The notes under the pieces were generated by a model. The model saw only the letters and a list, made by a program, of their open reading frames with translations, did not search any database and was not told the DNA's origin. A DNA stretch of 64,000 nucleotides from Prorocentrum cordatum. Taxonomy: Eukaryota; Sar; Dinophyceae; Prorocentrales; Prorocentraceae. The stretch's first letter is position 1, and every line of letters begins with the position of its first letter. The stretch spans positions 261,001 through 325,000 of the forward strand of contig CAUYUJ010006502.1 of the NCBI GenBank assembly GCA_963575745.1, given 5' to 3'. The position numbers and the translations under genes were made by a program. Below, in pieces: positions 31,189-42,529 of this stretch.

Positions 31189-31788
31189 TCACATCGGCAT
31201 CCTCGATCGGATTGTCCGCGGAAGCGCGAGCGCTCGGGAAAAGCACGCGGGCATATCTTCGCTGCAAGGTGCATCCCCCCAGCCCGGTTCCATGGCATGT
31301 ACCATCCGACAACCGGATCCACGTTTCTGGATATTGTCGCAAACCCCCCGTCGCCGTCGCAGCGTCGACCCAGAGTTTCGCGACGCACGTGCTGCCGTCA
31401 TCTTGGCACCATTGCCCATGAGCATGCTGCTTGGGAAAATTGGCCCGGCGCCGCGATCCACCTGCGTCTCGAAGACGCTCGAGTAGAGGTTCATGTCAGG
31501 ACCGACGTCAGAGGACATACGGACCACGCATCGAGCACAACTGCCACGGCGCTCGCCCTCGCAGTAAGACTCCAAGCGCATTGTCAGCGCTGGAAGTTCC
31601 TGACGTTCGAACGCGCGCGCCGCGACTGTCCCAAATTGGCGCATGAGCTTCCAGATCGGCGCCGCGATGAGCGGCCTTGAAGACGAGCTCCTCGTCAGCG
31701 AGGGCTCGATCACGCAGTGCGTTCCTGATGCCACTCGCCTCCAAGCAAAAGCGCCACCGCTGTCTTGCAGGATACTGAACCGGCCCAA
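31189..31788 (-). pseudogene. minus-strand coding trace, 3' part
   Basis: A 199-residue frame with natural-looking composition: LIAAPIWKLMRQFGTVAARA, MNLYSSVFETQVDRGAGPIF, then SMLMGNGAKMTAARASRNSG. No family recognised. It follows the traces at 31.8-35.3 kb on the same strand and may be their continuation after a stop and frameshift. Confidence 0.3.
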
Positions 31789-31827
31789 GTCCCAGTCGCA
31801 AAGGTGGCCCCGACCAAAGGCGGAAGC

Positions 31828-33033
31828 TCACGCGAGCCTAGCACCCCGCATCGAGCCACCCGTAAGATGGCGCCCACGACAGTCGTAGCGGCGCAAGGTA
31901 TCAACCACATTGCCCTTCGAGACTGGGACCTCGACCCAGGTCTTCCAAGCGCGGCTCGCCATCTTGTCGAAAGCGGCCCTCTTCTTCTCGACGAGCTCAA
32001 TTTTTTTCTTCCAGCATGCACTGATGCACTGCTCTGCAGGTCCCAGAACGACCTCAAACTCCACCGGGAATTCTTCATGCAGCTCAGGGACAGTGAGGTA
32101 CTCATCGAGATCCATGACAGCGGCCATCGCCCCCTTGATCTCCTCGTCACCCTGTGGCGCGATGTCCTCGGACCCCTTTGGCGCATCCACCGCGTTGGAG
32201 ACTTCCAGAGCACTGGCGAAGATGCGCTTCGTCTCTTCGCGACGGCCCGGTTTCTCCATCTAGGTGCGCCAGTCCTAGAAGTCCTTCATGACCAGCTCGC
32301 CCTCGTCGACTAGCTCCGCCCAGGTCTTGTTGATCAGGCTCTTCTCCCTGGGCGCGCGCCAGAGATTCTCCCCAGCATCCGGCGGGCTTGCTGCGTCCAC
32401 CTGGCCGACGGACGTCAACGCTTCTTGGGCCCGCGCTGGTTGATCCCGGCGGCTGTTGAAAGCGGCCGCGAGATGGGGTCTCGTAGGGCCTTTCAGGTCG
32501 AAAGGCGGGTCCTTCTCGAATTCGTCATCGGCCTGAACCTTGCGCGCGATGAAAAAATCTAGGAGCGGTGAGTAGTCGTCCTCGTTGGCGCACTCCTGGA
32601 AGAGAGCGCCGACGGCGTTGCTGCCAAAGGCGTTGCACGCCTAGGCAATACCCAAGGCGTCGCCAGAGGGCAGTGACTTCAGGTGGCTGGTCCACGCGCG
32701 GTACGCGTTGCACTTCGCATGCTGATGGCAAACAACCAACATCTCTGCCAAGTGCTCACCCACGGAAGATACATCCCGACCGTGGGCCAGCATATACTCA
32801 CTTTCCTTCTGGTCCAGCTGCTGCTGGACTCGGCCCTTCAGGACCAAATAGTAAACCACATCGTCAATGGGCCAGCCTTCGTCTTGCTCAGGGTCCGCAG
32901 GAGCCAGCTCTCGCTCTCGTCGTCGTAGAATGCGCATGCTCTCGCGCTGCGCCTGCTGAGTCTCGAGCTCCGCCGACTCCCGCTGCATCTTCTGGATGCG
33001 AGGCACCGCGACCCCAGCGGCGGACGACACCAC
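31828..33033 (-). pseudogene. minus-strand coding trace, helical acidic protein, unknown
   Basis: The frame 33033-32641 carries IQKMQRESAELETQQAQRES and RVQQQLDQKESEYMLAHGRD, strongly helical. After a stop at 32641 the same frame continues (LLDFFIARKVQADDEFEKDP, then SLINKTWAELVDEGELVMKD), and after another stop 32259-31828 reads IASALEVSNAVDAP-like acidic sequence with MDLDEYLTVPELHEEFPVEF. Stops but little frame change over 1.2 kb suggest a long gene recently lost. No domain recognised. Confidence 0.4.
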
Positions 33034-33673
33034 TCAATGATCGCCTGCATGTGGACGAGGTCCTCGATGTCCACCCTTGCACTGCAATCGTCTCGTACTG
33101 GAACTCCTCTGACGGCCTCGCAGACCTTGTAGAGCATCTCCCTCCGGAATCTCGGCTGTGGACCAGGGCCCGTGGGATGCTCCGCGCGAGAGACTCCGTA
33201 GGTCCTGCGAAGTGGCTTCTGCGCGCGCTGGTCAAGAAGAGCCGGCAGCTCCACCAGGGCGCCCAGTTGCACTCTCGCGCCAGACTCCTGCAAGAGGGTC
33301 CAAGAGCCCCTGGCCGCTGCAGACCTTGCGGCGAAGTCGAAGGAGGCGTCGCGCTTCCCGGCAAAGTTCGCGCCCCCCCCCCCATCGACCATACCGTCCG
33401 AAACTGTAATCTGGAGGGGCGATCCGACCTTCCCGCTCCGACGGTGACCGAGCACAGACACGCTTCCCGCAGCATTCGCAGCCGCGACGTAAACTCCAAC
33501 AGATCCGATGTACCTCGGCCTGAGGAGGTCCTGGTCGTGATCGCCCTGCTCTGTCGGCGCCGCAGGCTCTGGGGCCGCGTCTTGCTCGGCGATATCCAGC
33601 GCGGCCGACGAGCTAGCCGGGAGCGCGGCGGCGCGGCGGCCTGCTCCTTGGCCTCTGCCTGGGCCTTCGGCAT
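32838..33673 (-). pseudogene. minus-strand coding trace, middle part, unknown
   Basis: The frame 33461-32990 reads SVLGHRRSGKVGSPLQITVS, then NFAGKRDASFDFAARSAAAR, then EMLYKVCEAVRGVPVRDDCS and DIEDLVHMQAIIEW. Upstream, before the first Met, the same frame reads RYIGSVGVYVAAANAAG. It joins 33673 (MPKAQAEAKEQAAAPPRSR) by a frameshift near 33590 and the next helical piece by one near 33030. Function unknown. Confidence 0.35.
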
Positions 33674-33695
33674 CGCCCCGAGCGCCTTCGGGGAC

Positions 33696-35326
33696 TCAGG
33701 CGGCTGCTGTGGGTCGCCAGCTCAGTGGCCATCGGGCGGTCCGCCCAATGGTCCTCCGCTGGGGCCCTGGTCGCGCTCGCTGTCGTCCCCGCTTGGGTCG
33801 ACCTCCATGACGTCGTCGCCATTGACGGGCTAGTCCTTGCTCCTTCTGGGACAGGCGACGCCCCTTGTTCTGGGCCCCCCTTGCCTCGACTGCCCCCCCG
33901 GTCAGCGGTCGCTCGCGCTTGCTGAGGGAAACTCTGCCAAAACTCTTCTTAGTCGGCTCTCGGAACCACTCGGGCCCTTCCACGACCTCAGCGAACTCGG
34001 CCGGCACGCGGAAGTTAGACCTCCCATCCTCGATGGCACACTTGACCCGATGGATCCTCCCCCGCAAGTACCTCTGAGTAGTGGTTGCAGCTGTTCCAGG
34101 CGTGGAACTCAAATGACGACTGCGAGGCTTGCGTCATCCTAGATATCTGGAGCCGCTGCATCTCAGATCTCACCGCGAAGCGAATGAGACAAATCAAGGA
34201 GTCCGTGAGCGAAGCCCTTCCTGGTGCCCTCGGCCAATTCTGGAACCGCTATCTCCGCGCACTTCTCCTCCGCGCACCTCCGATTGCTTCCGAGCACGGG
34301 CGAGGTCCATTGCTGCGTCGCGGCGCAGCTACATTAGAACAACCCTGCTCTGACTCATGTCCAGATAGCGGTCAAGCTTGGCTGGCTGAGCATCAGCGCG
34401 GGAACGGTTGCCCTCTCGGCGCAAAGAAACAATCACCTGCCTCCGTTCAAGAGGTCCTCCTTCAGCACGCCCCATGGTGTCCAGAGCGACGAACAATCGA
34501 CGAATCACAAACTCTAGATTCTGACTGGCGGCCATCATGAGCGCCACGCGGCCTCGTAGGTGATGGGTACCTGGAAAGGGGGGCTCCGAAGGCACCGGTT
34601 CAGCAGGGACGGACCGAGGAAGCGTCTGATCATCCACAGGTCTGTCAAGAAGCCTGCTGCACCCTCAATGCTCGGGGCCCGATTCTCGTTCTCAGCCCAG
34701 CGGGAGATGACCTTCGCGCCCGCGATGCCCATCGCGCGCTGGCTCCCGACCGAGAGGGCGCCAGAGCCGACGTCTTGCATCGGCTCGTAGTCCACGCCAT
34801 CGCCCCCGGAGCCTGCGCGGGCGATCACGCCGCGGCCCTTCGGGCTTTCAAAACGAAACTGGGCATGGGGATGACGCATGGTTGTAGATTCGCGCCGTTG
34901 GCTGCGCACCTCCTCCTCGACTTCGGCAGCGCCCTGGGCGCCCTGACCGCCGGGGGCGGCGCAGCCGACCCCTGGGCTCGTCTGTTCCAAGGCCCTCCGA
35001 GCTGGCGCTGAGCCCTCGGCGGGCGACGAGGCGAGAGCCTGTCTTATAAAGCATCGGGGTCCAGCCACAGGGTAATCGGTCGCTCCGACCGGCTGCCCGC
35101 CCGAGCTGGCGTCCTTTCGTCCGCTGGGTCGAGATGCCCCCCGTCTTCTTCTGCGTCGCGGAGAACTTCGTCGCCGTCGAAGTCGACCTGGTCGTCTCCT
35201 GAGGCAGCGGGGCACCTGGGCAGATGACGGAGCGACGGCGGTTCCATGGGCGACGGGGCCCCGCGGGGCGGAGGAGCCCCGGCCGCGACGCCAGAGTCGC
35301 AAGCAGTCGGCGGCGGCGAGAAACAC
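33696..35326 (-). pseudogene. minus-strand coding trace, 5' part, unknown
   Basis: Pieces in order: 35326-34560 ending with IAGAKVISRWAENENRAPSI and EGAAGFLTDLWMIRRFLGPS; then, after a shift near 34550, 34550-34329 with MMAASQNLEFVIRRLFVALD and LERRQVIVSLRREGNRSRAD; then 34112-33830 with GRSNFRVPAEFAEVVEGPEW and FREPTKKSFGRVSLSKRERP. The region 34200-34330 has stops. With the downstream traces this makes about 4 kb of protein-like minus-strand sequence. A retroelement gag/pol 5' region is possible but no diagnostic motif is seen. Confidence 0.35.
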
Positions 35327-35680
35327 CGCGACTGCACGAGCCCGGCAGCTGCATCACGAGGAGGGCAGTAGAGGAAATCACAAGCAGACAGAGCAGACAC
35401 GGCGGCAGGCAGGCAGAGGAAGTGAAACGTTTCGGAGGTACTGGGGGAGACGCACGAGACGACGAAGTAATGGTTGGAGTGGTAGCTTCAAAATATTCGG
35501 TCTCGGATTACGTTCCCCGGCAGCCAGCCGAAGAGCTTTCTGCCGTTCGATATTTCCCCGGTGAAGCGCAGCTTGGCCGAAGTAGAAGCTGTGGGCTTCC
35601 CTTCAGCCCACGTGGAAGCCAGCGACTCTGCCCCCCAATATTATCCAAAGATCTCCGAATAACAGCAATTACCAAAGTGG

Positions 35681-36355
35681 CTAATCGGTAGAAGAAACTT
35701 GTTCCTTACTGGGGCAGTCGTCGTCAGTCACAGCAATGATGTCCAGGCCGGGGTTCCGCCCCGCGGTCGCATTCACTCGCCCCCCCCGGTTCATGGCGCG
35801 ACGGCCCCAGAGCTCATGCCGGAAAACTTCCACCGCGAGAATCCGGGAAGTCGCCCATTCTGCTTGAGGCAAGCCCTCAGACATGACGCTGGCTTCCACT
35901 GCCAGAGTGGAACTACCAGCGCGGTCATTTCTGTGAGAATGCCAACTGAGAATACTGACGCCCTCTTCTTTGCCCGCGAGAAGGTCCTGATCTGCGGCGC
36001 AAGACATGTCGCCTTTCTGGGGGGCGCCCCTGACCCGTGCCATGAATATCCAATACAGAACCACACAAAGCGACCAGACGCAGTCGAGACAAGAGCATGG
36101 ACCTGGTCGTGATAGTGGCGCTGGTATCCCTGAGACGTCGCAGAGGGGCGCTAGTTCCATCACCGAGGACAACCCTTTGGAGCCACCACGGCCCCCCAAA
36201 TAGCCGCCGAATTCCGAAGGAGTTGCGCGATAATTTTTTCTTGTTTGAAAGCATGCAGCGCTGGGCGCGTAGGCCAGCCTGTAATGCCCCCTGACAAGCA
36301 TCCATGTTGAACCAAACATTACCGCGGCCGTCGCCGTCATCACCGCCAAAACCAC
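35681..36355 (-). CDS. hypothetical protein with two hydrophobic segments
   Basis: A 224-residue intact frame starting [20 protein letters not shown], a signal-anchor-like N-terminus, with a second hydrophobic segment around residues 110-128 ([17 protein letters not shown]). The rest is polar ([20 protein letters not shown]). The opposite strand is partly open, so coding is not certain. No family recognised. Confidence 0.3.
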   Translation of the reverse strand: MVLAVMTATAAVMFGSTWMLVRGHYRLAYAPSAACFQTRKNYRATPSEFGGYLGGRGGSKGLSSVMELAPLCDVSGIPAPLSRPGPCSCLDCVWSLCVVLYWIFMARVRGAPQKGDMSCAADQDLLAGKEEGVSILSWHSHRNDRAGSSTLAVEASVMSEGLPQAEWATSRILAVEVFRHELWGRRAMNRGGRVNATAGRNPGLDIIAVTDDDCPSKEQVSSTD

Positions 36356-36433
36356 AAGATAACAAATGTTGCAATCATCGTCGGGCTGAGGTCAAGTCAG
36401 TCTGCGTCGCCGCACATCGACTCTTTACCGAAG

Positions 36434-37107
36434 CTGAGCGCCGCGAGCCCCCAGCAGCATTCGTCGACAGCTGTCAAAAGCAAAACCGCCGAAATGGTCC
36501 TTGAAAGGGCCGCCAGGAGGGCCGCCGAAAGGACCGCCGAAATCGTCGCCGAAATCGCCGCCGAAATTGCCGCCGAAATTGCCGCCGAAATCGCCGCCGA
36601 AATTGCCGCCGAAATTGCCGCCGAACTCGCCGCCGAACTTGCCGCCGAAATTGCCGCCGAAATTGCCGCCGAAATAATTGCGAACTCCGTCAAAATAGCC
36701 GCCGGAATTCAGCCGCCGAAATCGCCGCCGAAATTCAGCCGCCGAAATTTTCATTGCCCCGTCGCAAGCGAAATCGCTGTTCCAGTAAGCGCGATGACGC
36801 CGCAGACACAGGCATAGAGTCACAGCCAAGGTCAAATTCTGTCTTTTCTCGGCGGAACCATCTGGAATTTCGGCGGCAATTTCGGCGGCAATTTCGGCGG
36901 CAATTTCGGCGGCGATTTCGGCGGCGATTTCGGCGGCAATTTCGGCGGCAATTTCGGCGGCAATTCTGGCGGCCCTTCCGACGGCTCTTTCGGCGGCTCC
37001 TTCGGCGGCAATCTCGGCGGCCCTTTCGACGGCTCTTTCGGCGACCATTTCGGCGACGTTGATTTTGCCAACTGTCGACAATGGCTGCCGGAAGCTCGCG
37101 GCACTCG
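36434..37107. mobile_element. foldback-like inverted pair of 12-bp tandem arrays
   Basis: Left arm (about 36434-36750) consists of GCCGCCGAAATY 12-mers preceded by a unique lead GCCGCGAG..., TCGTCGACAGCTG, CCGCCGAAATGGTC. Right arm (about 36857-37107) is its reverse complement: the same 12-mers inverted, then GACCATTTCGGCGACG, CAACTGTCGACAATGGCTGC and CTCGCGGCAC. A spacer of about 105 bp separates them. Long inverted arms made of short tandem repeats are the defining structure of foldback elements. Frames reading Ala-Glu-Ile repeats are artefacts. No transposase or target duplication is seen. Confidence 0.55.
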
Positions 37108-37407
37108 GCGACCCCGGCGGGCCCTGAAAGGGCCCTCGAAGGGACTCGCCAGAAAGCGTCTGCGAAGTAGCTCAAGCCATGCGTGATTTGCACGCGATAG
37201 CATGCGCAACGTGCAATGTGAATGCCTCGCATTATACGTCAGCACGCTCTAAGGTGCGTCTGGGAACCACCGCGCGGCAGGGCGCGCCTGCACACTGAAA
37301 CTTTGAGAAAAACCTCAATTTCGTCTAGAATGGATTTCGGCGCGCGCCCCTTTTCGTCTCCAAAGAAAGAGCCACTATGAGTTCCAATCAGAACCATCAC
37401 CCTGGAC

Positions 37408-38348
37408 TTAGGCAAAGTACTGCTCAAGAGAGACGCGTCTCCAGAGCCGTCGGGCATACCTTCCCCGCGCGCCCAAGGAAGTCTCCCGCTCAGTCCACGC
37501 ATTGGTCATTTCTGCCAGCGTGGCTGGCAGTTCTGGGCCCTGGCAGCGCCCCCGCGGCAAGTAGGCGGCGCGTGCCCGTTCTGCGAGATGCCGCGCCATG
37601 GAGATCGTGACATCGAAATTCAGGGTACGTCCGCCGCACGCAGCAGAGCCGTCCACGAGCTCCGTCCATTTTCCGAATGTAAAGCGCTTGCAGAAGCGCG
37701 AAATGGCATCGAACAACTTATCTCCAATACCGCCTCCCAAGAAATCATATGTTTCGACGGCGCCCGGTCCGGAAAACTGCAATTTGCGGCCGTCGCTTGA
37801 CCCATGCATAAGCATGGCGCACGGTGCATGAGGGGCGTCAAGTAGAACCGAATTATCGAGAAAGGGTCGGGAAGCTTCTGCGCCAGACCGGAGGGACAGT
37901 AACCTAGCCATAGACTTCTGTCAACAACTCGATAACGATCAACTCGCTTGGGAATTCTCCAGGAATGCCACCAGCAATGGGGGCAAGCGACCAGAGGGTC
38001 TCCCCGCAGATTTCGCGCGCCCCATGCGAGAGCAGACCTAACCTCGCCAACCCACGTGCTGGCCATGATAGAGGCCAGAAACCACGGAACCAGAAGGACG
38101 TCGGATGTCGACGGGGTAGGCGCGGCAGAGTTGAAAGTAGTAGTGTCGGGGTCATGCAATCCTTGAACAATCCATCCGGATTCCGCATCGTAGTTCCAGG
38201 GCACGGACGGGTCGTTGAGCCCGTTGTCAGATTCGGCACCGTTGTCTTTCCACCTGTCACGCCAAAGAGATGGACTGACACGCTGCGGGCATTTGCGGTA
38301 GATGTCTGCTGCAGCAGCTCCTGTGGATGAGAACGGCCCTAGTGTCAT
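37408..38348 (-). pseudogene. minus-strand coding traces, unknown
   Basis: Two overlapping minus frames look protein-like in parts: 38348-37900 (TFNSAAPTPSTSDVLLVPWF, then ACPHCWWHSW) and 37911-37408 (RKLQFSGPGAVETYDFLGGG, then RHLAERARAAYLPRGRC). The plus frame 37588-37800 is also plausible, so strand is uncertain. A frameshift near 37870 would link the minus pieces. No family recognised. Confidence 0.25.
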
Positions 38349-38949
38349 GCTGAACGGCAGCGCAGATCTCGATTTCCACCTTCCATCGACTTCCTTACTT
38401 GCCGGTGAAAAGATACTTTTCCATTCAGGTAACGGATTTTATGTTGGTTTCGACCTAGGCGCGCTGCCTCTTGATGACGAAGGATCTTGAAGTGTCCAGG
38501 AAAACCGCCTCGGATTGTCGGGCAGTGTAAATGTAACGAAATTGGGGTGGGGGGGGTCACTGGGCGATCCCAACAAATCGCATGTTACCTGTGCATTACG
38601 GCTGCTGTCCACATTCTAAATAACAAGTTCTTCCGCAGAGATAGCCGCTGCAGGTGCAGCAATAATCGGCGCTGGAGGTGGTAGGTACGATGCCCGCATG
38701 AGCAGGCCAAGGCTTGCCCGCACCTCGCGCCGTCGCGCTGGGCGCCCCATCCGGCGCTGCCGGCACATGGTCCGGTTAGATACTGGCTCTCTTTGCGGCT
38801 CGACTGATGCGGCGCCCAGTCTGGGTCGCATTTGGCGGTCAGCCCTTGGCGGCACTGGTCGAGCGAGTCCTGGTTCATTCTAACTCTTGGCCATAAGCTG
38901 AAGGTCTGGTTCCTCTGGAGGTAGTGCCGGCGGTACTCGATCAGCATCT
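38349..38949. other. spacer downstream of integrase trace
   Basis: Short minus-strand acidic piece at about 38950-38880 (DLDDSDIDADRVPPALPP), probably still part of the integrase polyprotein, then nothing recognised. A G run lies at 38549-38555. Confidence 0.4.
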
Positions 38950-40150
38950 ATGTCCGAGTCGTCCAAATCTCTGTCGGCGCCCGAGGCTTAAGGGCGTTCG
39001 AGTGGCTCATCTCCAGGAAACTGGGGATTGCCTTCCCTAGAGACGCCAGCGCAACGGCGAGCGCCGCAGGTTCGCTCGAGGTCAACGTGACGATCATGTA
39101 GGTAACAGTTGACCATCTCGATGCCTCGGCTCTCATCCTGGGCGGCAATCCGCATCTGCTCGTTCGACGCACGCCGCAGCGCCCCGCGCGCGCTGATCCG
39201 GGCGCCGCCAGACAAAGGTGAAATGATCACGCCAGGTCTGAACTATCTCTCGGAAACCGCTCGTCCTTCTCCAAACAAGCACGAGCTGTCCCTCGGTAAA
39301 GTTTGGCGGCGTCCGATGACGTGCTCGGAGAACTTGGAGTAGACGGGTTCGGCTATCCATGGCAGCCCAAGCTTTCACGGTTGCTCGTCGTAGGTTTTCG
39401 GGGCGATGGAAATCTCGTGCCAGACCAATAGAAAGGCACCCGGAATCAATGGGGTCGTCGGAGAGCAGCGTTGCTGGCAGGCGCTGCGTAAAACCGACGA
39501 CCCGTTGCATAGGCGAAACAACGCTCCGGTTCTGGTAACGGTTGCGCACCGAGCAAGACAGCTCCCCCACAGCACAGCTTACCATTCGGCTGAACCGTTC
39601 GGGGCTACCTCATGGGCGGCCAATGGAACATGTCGTTTCCATTATTTTCCAACACGTTCCGTCTGACCACGTTGCCATGGGAAACGAGCGCCCGTCGGAA
39701 ACAAACGCGCGCCGTTGTTCCATGCGATATTGAAAACGCCCTGACATTCCGTTCCAGGATCAACGGCGACAACTTCAAAAAGCGGCATGCCGAATGCCGC
39801 CCCCATGTGCGTACACATGCTTGCCATATTACTTCTGCCGGCTTCCCTGCCCCCACCTGTCCAAAAAACTGAGACGAGGTGCCCAGTCGGATAACGTTGA
39901 TCCAGTAGCGCGGGGCGTCGCCAAGCGGATTCTTGACCTCGGCCAGTCCCCGGCCGACCACGCGGTTGAACAAGACGGCGAGCACGGGGTCGCTCGCGCG
40001 CTTCGCACTCGTTGCGCTGAAAGTTGCCCAGCACCAGGGTGCAAGTTCAGGCCTGGCGTTGCGGCGCCACAAGAGTCGAGCAAAATCCCGACTGCTAGGA
40101 TTGCCGAAATTGTCGCGCGCGAGCTTGAGGTCTGCCAGCTAACCCGCAGT
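38950..40150 (-). pseudogene. second retroelement integrase, degenerate copy
   Basis: Reading 5'->3' on the minus strand: LKLARDNFGNPSS-like start, NFQRNECEARERPRA (zinc-region end), LFNRVVGRGLAEVKNPLG and RYWINVIRLGTSSQFF (first core strand; the expected first Asp appears as Gly), KPAEVIWQACVRTWG, then MPLFEVVAVDPGTECQGVFN (second Asp, codon 39761-39759) and GARFPWQRGQTERVGK (catalytic Glu, codon 39659-39657). The C-terminal part 39500-39130 reads QRVVGFTQRLPATLLSDDPI, then MDSRTRLLQVLRARHR and FTEGQLVLVWRR. A further piece, RGALRRASNEQMRIAAQDES, ends near 39100. Frames change at least three times. The motif order is that of an LTR-type retroelement integrase. Confidence 0.65.
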
Positions 40151-40469
40151 AGGTAACCAAGCTGGCTGAGCGGGAACGCCCGTCACAGCCGGGCTCGGCA
40201 TTCGGATCATCAACAGGAGTCTCCCCGGGCCCATCTTCTTCAGGAGACGACCCCGGGGGAAGGCTACGACTTGTGCCGTTCACTGAAAGTGCGTGCTTGA
40301 TGTGCTTCGCCAGTTCATAAGGCACAGAGCCGATGCACTCCTCATTCATCACGGACGATGAATCGCGCGATCCATCGGCGGTCGGCCACAAAATCAATCG
40401 CTGGGAACTCTGGCGGACCTCGGCTGCCCCAACCGATTCCCGCGAGGTCGCTGGCGGACGCGCCCCGCC
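40151..40469 (-). other. upstream remnant before the satellite
   Basis: Minus frame with acidic linker sequence (GSSPEEDGPGETPVDDPNAE) and a short ordered piece (CIGSVPYELAKHIKHALSVN), probably the polyprotein linker before the integrase. It runs into the satellite, so the rest of the element is missing. Confidence 0.35.
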
Positions 40470-42265
40470 ATTCCCAGCCCCCCTGAGGCTTCTTGGCATA
40501 GGTTTCACCCACCCTGCAAAATCCTCGCCGGAACCCCCTACCGCGCCCCCACCGCGTCTGACATTCCCAGCCTCCCTGAGGCCCCTGGGCTTAGGTTTCT
40601 AGGAGCCACCCACCCTGCAAAATCTTCGCCGGGACCCCCCACCGCGCCCCCACCGCGTCTGACATTCCCAGCCCTCCTGAGGCCTCTGGGCATAGGTTTC
40701 TAGGAGCCACCCACCCTGCATCCTCGCCGGACACCGCGTCTGACATTTCCAGCCCCCCTGAAGCCTCCGGGCATAGGTTTCTAAGAACCACCCACCCTGC
40801 AAAATCCTCGCCGGGACCCCCCACCGCGCCCTCACCGCGTCTGACATTCCCAGTTACCCTGAGGCCTCTGGGCATAGGTTTTTAGGAGCCACCCACCCTG
40901 CAAAATCCTCGCCGGGACCCCCCACCGCGCTTCCACCGCGTCTGACATTCCCAGCTCCCTGAGGCCTCTGGGCATAGGTTTCTAGGAGCCACCTACCCTG
41001 CAAAATCCTCGCCGGAACCCCCCACCGCGCCCCCACCGCGTCTGACATTCCCAGCCCCTCTGAAGCCTCTGGGCATAGGTTTCTAGGAGCCACCCACCCT
41101 GCAAAATCCTCGCCGGGACCTTCCACCGCGCTCTCACCGCGACTGACATTCCCAGCCCCCCTGAAGTCTCTGGGCATAGGTTTCAGGAGCCACCCAACCT
41201 GCAAAATCCTCGTCGGTACCCGCCACCGCGCCCCCACCGCGTCTGACAGTCCAAGCTTCCCTGAAGCCTCTGGGCATAGGTTTCTAGGATCCACCCACCC
41301 TGCAAAATCCTCGCCGGGACCCCCCACCGCGCCCCCACCGCGTCTGACATTCCCCACACCCCTGATGCCTCTGGGCATGAGTTTCATTTCACCCCACCCT
41401 GCAAAAATCCTCGCCGGCCTCCCTACCGCGGACCCCACCGCGTCTGCTGCTTCAAGCCCCCCTTGACCTCATACTATAGGTTTTCGTAGGAGCCACCACC
41501 CGTGCAAATCCTCGCCAGGACCTCCCCACCGCCCCCCCACCGCGGTCTGACAATTCCCAGCCCCTCTGAATCCTCTGGCATAGGTTTTTAGGGCGCCACC
41601 CACACCTAGCAAAATCCTCGCCGGGACCCCCCCACCGCGCCTCCCGCCGCGTCTGACTTCCACCTCCGTGAAGAAACACCCCCTGAAGAAAAACTCTGCA
41701 CAAAACCTTGGACCCGCCCACCCTGCAAAATCCTCGCCGGAACCCCTTACCGCGCCCCCACCGCGTCTGACATTCCCAGCCCCCCTGAGGCCTCTGGGCG
41801 TAGGTTTCTAGGAGCCACCCACCCTGCAAAATCCTCGCCGGGACCCCCCACCGCGCCCCCACCGCGTCTGACATTCCCAGCCCCCCTGAGGCCTCTGGGC
41901 ATAGGTTTTTCGGAGCCACCCACCCTGCAAAATCCCGGCCGGGACCCCCCACCGCGCCCCACCGCGTCTGACATTCCCAGCTCCCTGAGGCCTCTGAGCC
42001 TAGATTTCTAGGAGCCACCCACCCTGCAAAATCCTCGCCGGGACCCCCCACCGCGCCCCCACCGCGTCTGACATTCCCAGCCCCCCTGAAGCCTCTCGGC
42101 ATAGGTTTCTCCCACCCTGCGAAATCCTCGCCGGGCTCCACCGCGCCCCCGCCGCGTCTGACATTCCCAGCCCCCCTGACGTCTCTGGCCATAGGTATCT
42201 AGGAGCCACCTACCCTGCAAAATCCTCGCCGGGACCCCTCACTGCGCCCCCACCGCGTCTGACAG
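40470..42265. repeat. 101-bp satellite array, about 18 units
   Basis: The ACCCTGCAAAATCCTCGCCG core recurs at 40511, 40612, 40713, 40794, 40895, 40995, 41096, 41196, 41297 and 41396 and on to about 42211, a 101-bp period with occasional deletions (one unit lacks 20 bp). The segment 41440-41700 is the most degenerate. Each unit has CACCGCGTCTGACATTCCCA and GGCCTCTGGGCATAGGTTTC blocks. Minus-strand frames repeating WECQTRWG are repeat translations. Confidence 0.95.
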
Positions 42266-42350
42266 CCCTAAGACGGCCCTAAGATGGCTCCAAGACGGCC
42301 CAAGAGGGCCCCAAGATGGCTCCAAGATGGTCCTAGCAAGTATCAGTTCC
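42266..42350. repeat. 80-bp direct repeat, copy 1
   Basis: GGCCCTAAGATGGCTCCAAG with CCAAGATGGTCCTAG and TATCAGTT at the end; near-identical copy at 42451-42529. Adjacent to the end of the satellite. Confidence 0.8.
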
Positions 42351-42372
42351 AACTCCGTCAGACGGAGTTGGA
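42348..42372. repeat. perfect palindrome, 12-bp arms, 1-base centre
   Basis: TCCAACTCCGTC at 42348-42359, a single A at 42360, and the exact reverse complement at 42361-42372. Confidence 0.9.
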
Positions 42373-42450
42373 CAAGGGTCTCACGGAGCCCCTCCTGGAC
42401 GCTTCTCTAGGGCCCTCAGAAAGCGCCAGCAGGGCCCCGAGATGGCCCAG

Positions 42451-42529
42451 GAGGGCCCCAAGACGGCCCTAAGATGGCTCCAAAAGGGCCCCAAGATGGC
42501 TCCAAGATGGTCCTAGTAGGTATCAGTTG
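42451..42529. repeat. 80-bp direct repeat, copy 2
   Basis: Second copy of 42266-42350, about 185 bp away. Confidence 0.8.

Noticed and set aside
40599-42220. Minus-strand frames with repeated WECQTRWG and GEDFAGW peptides
   Set aside because: Translation of the 101-bp satellite.
40470-42265. Regular repeats considered as a CRISPR-like array
   Set aside because: Units are contiguous 101-bp satellites with no unique spacers, and the genome looks eukaryotic.
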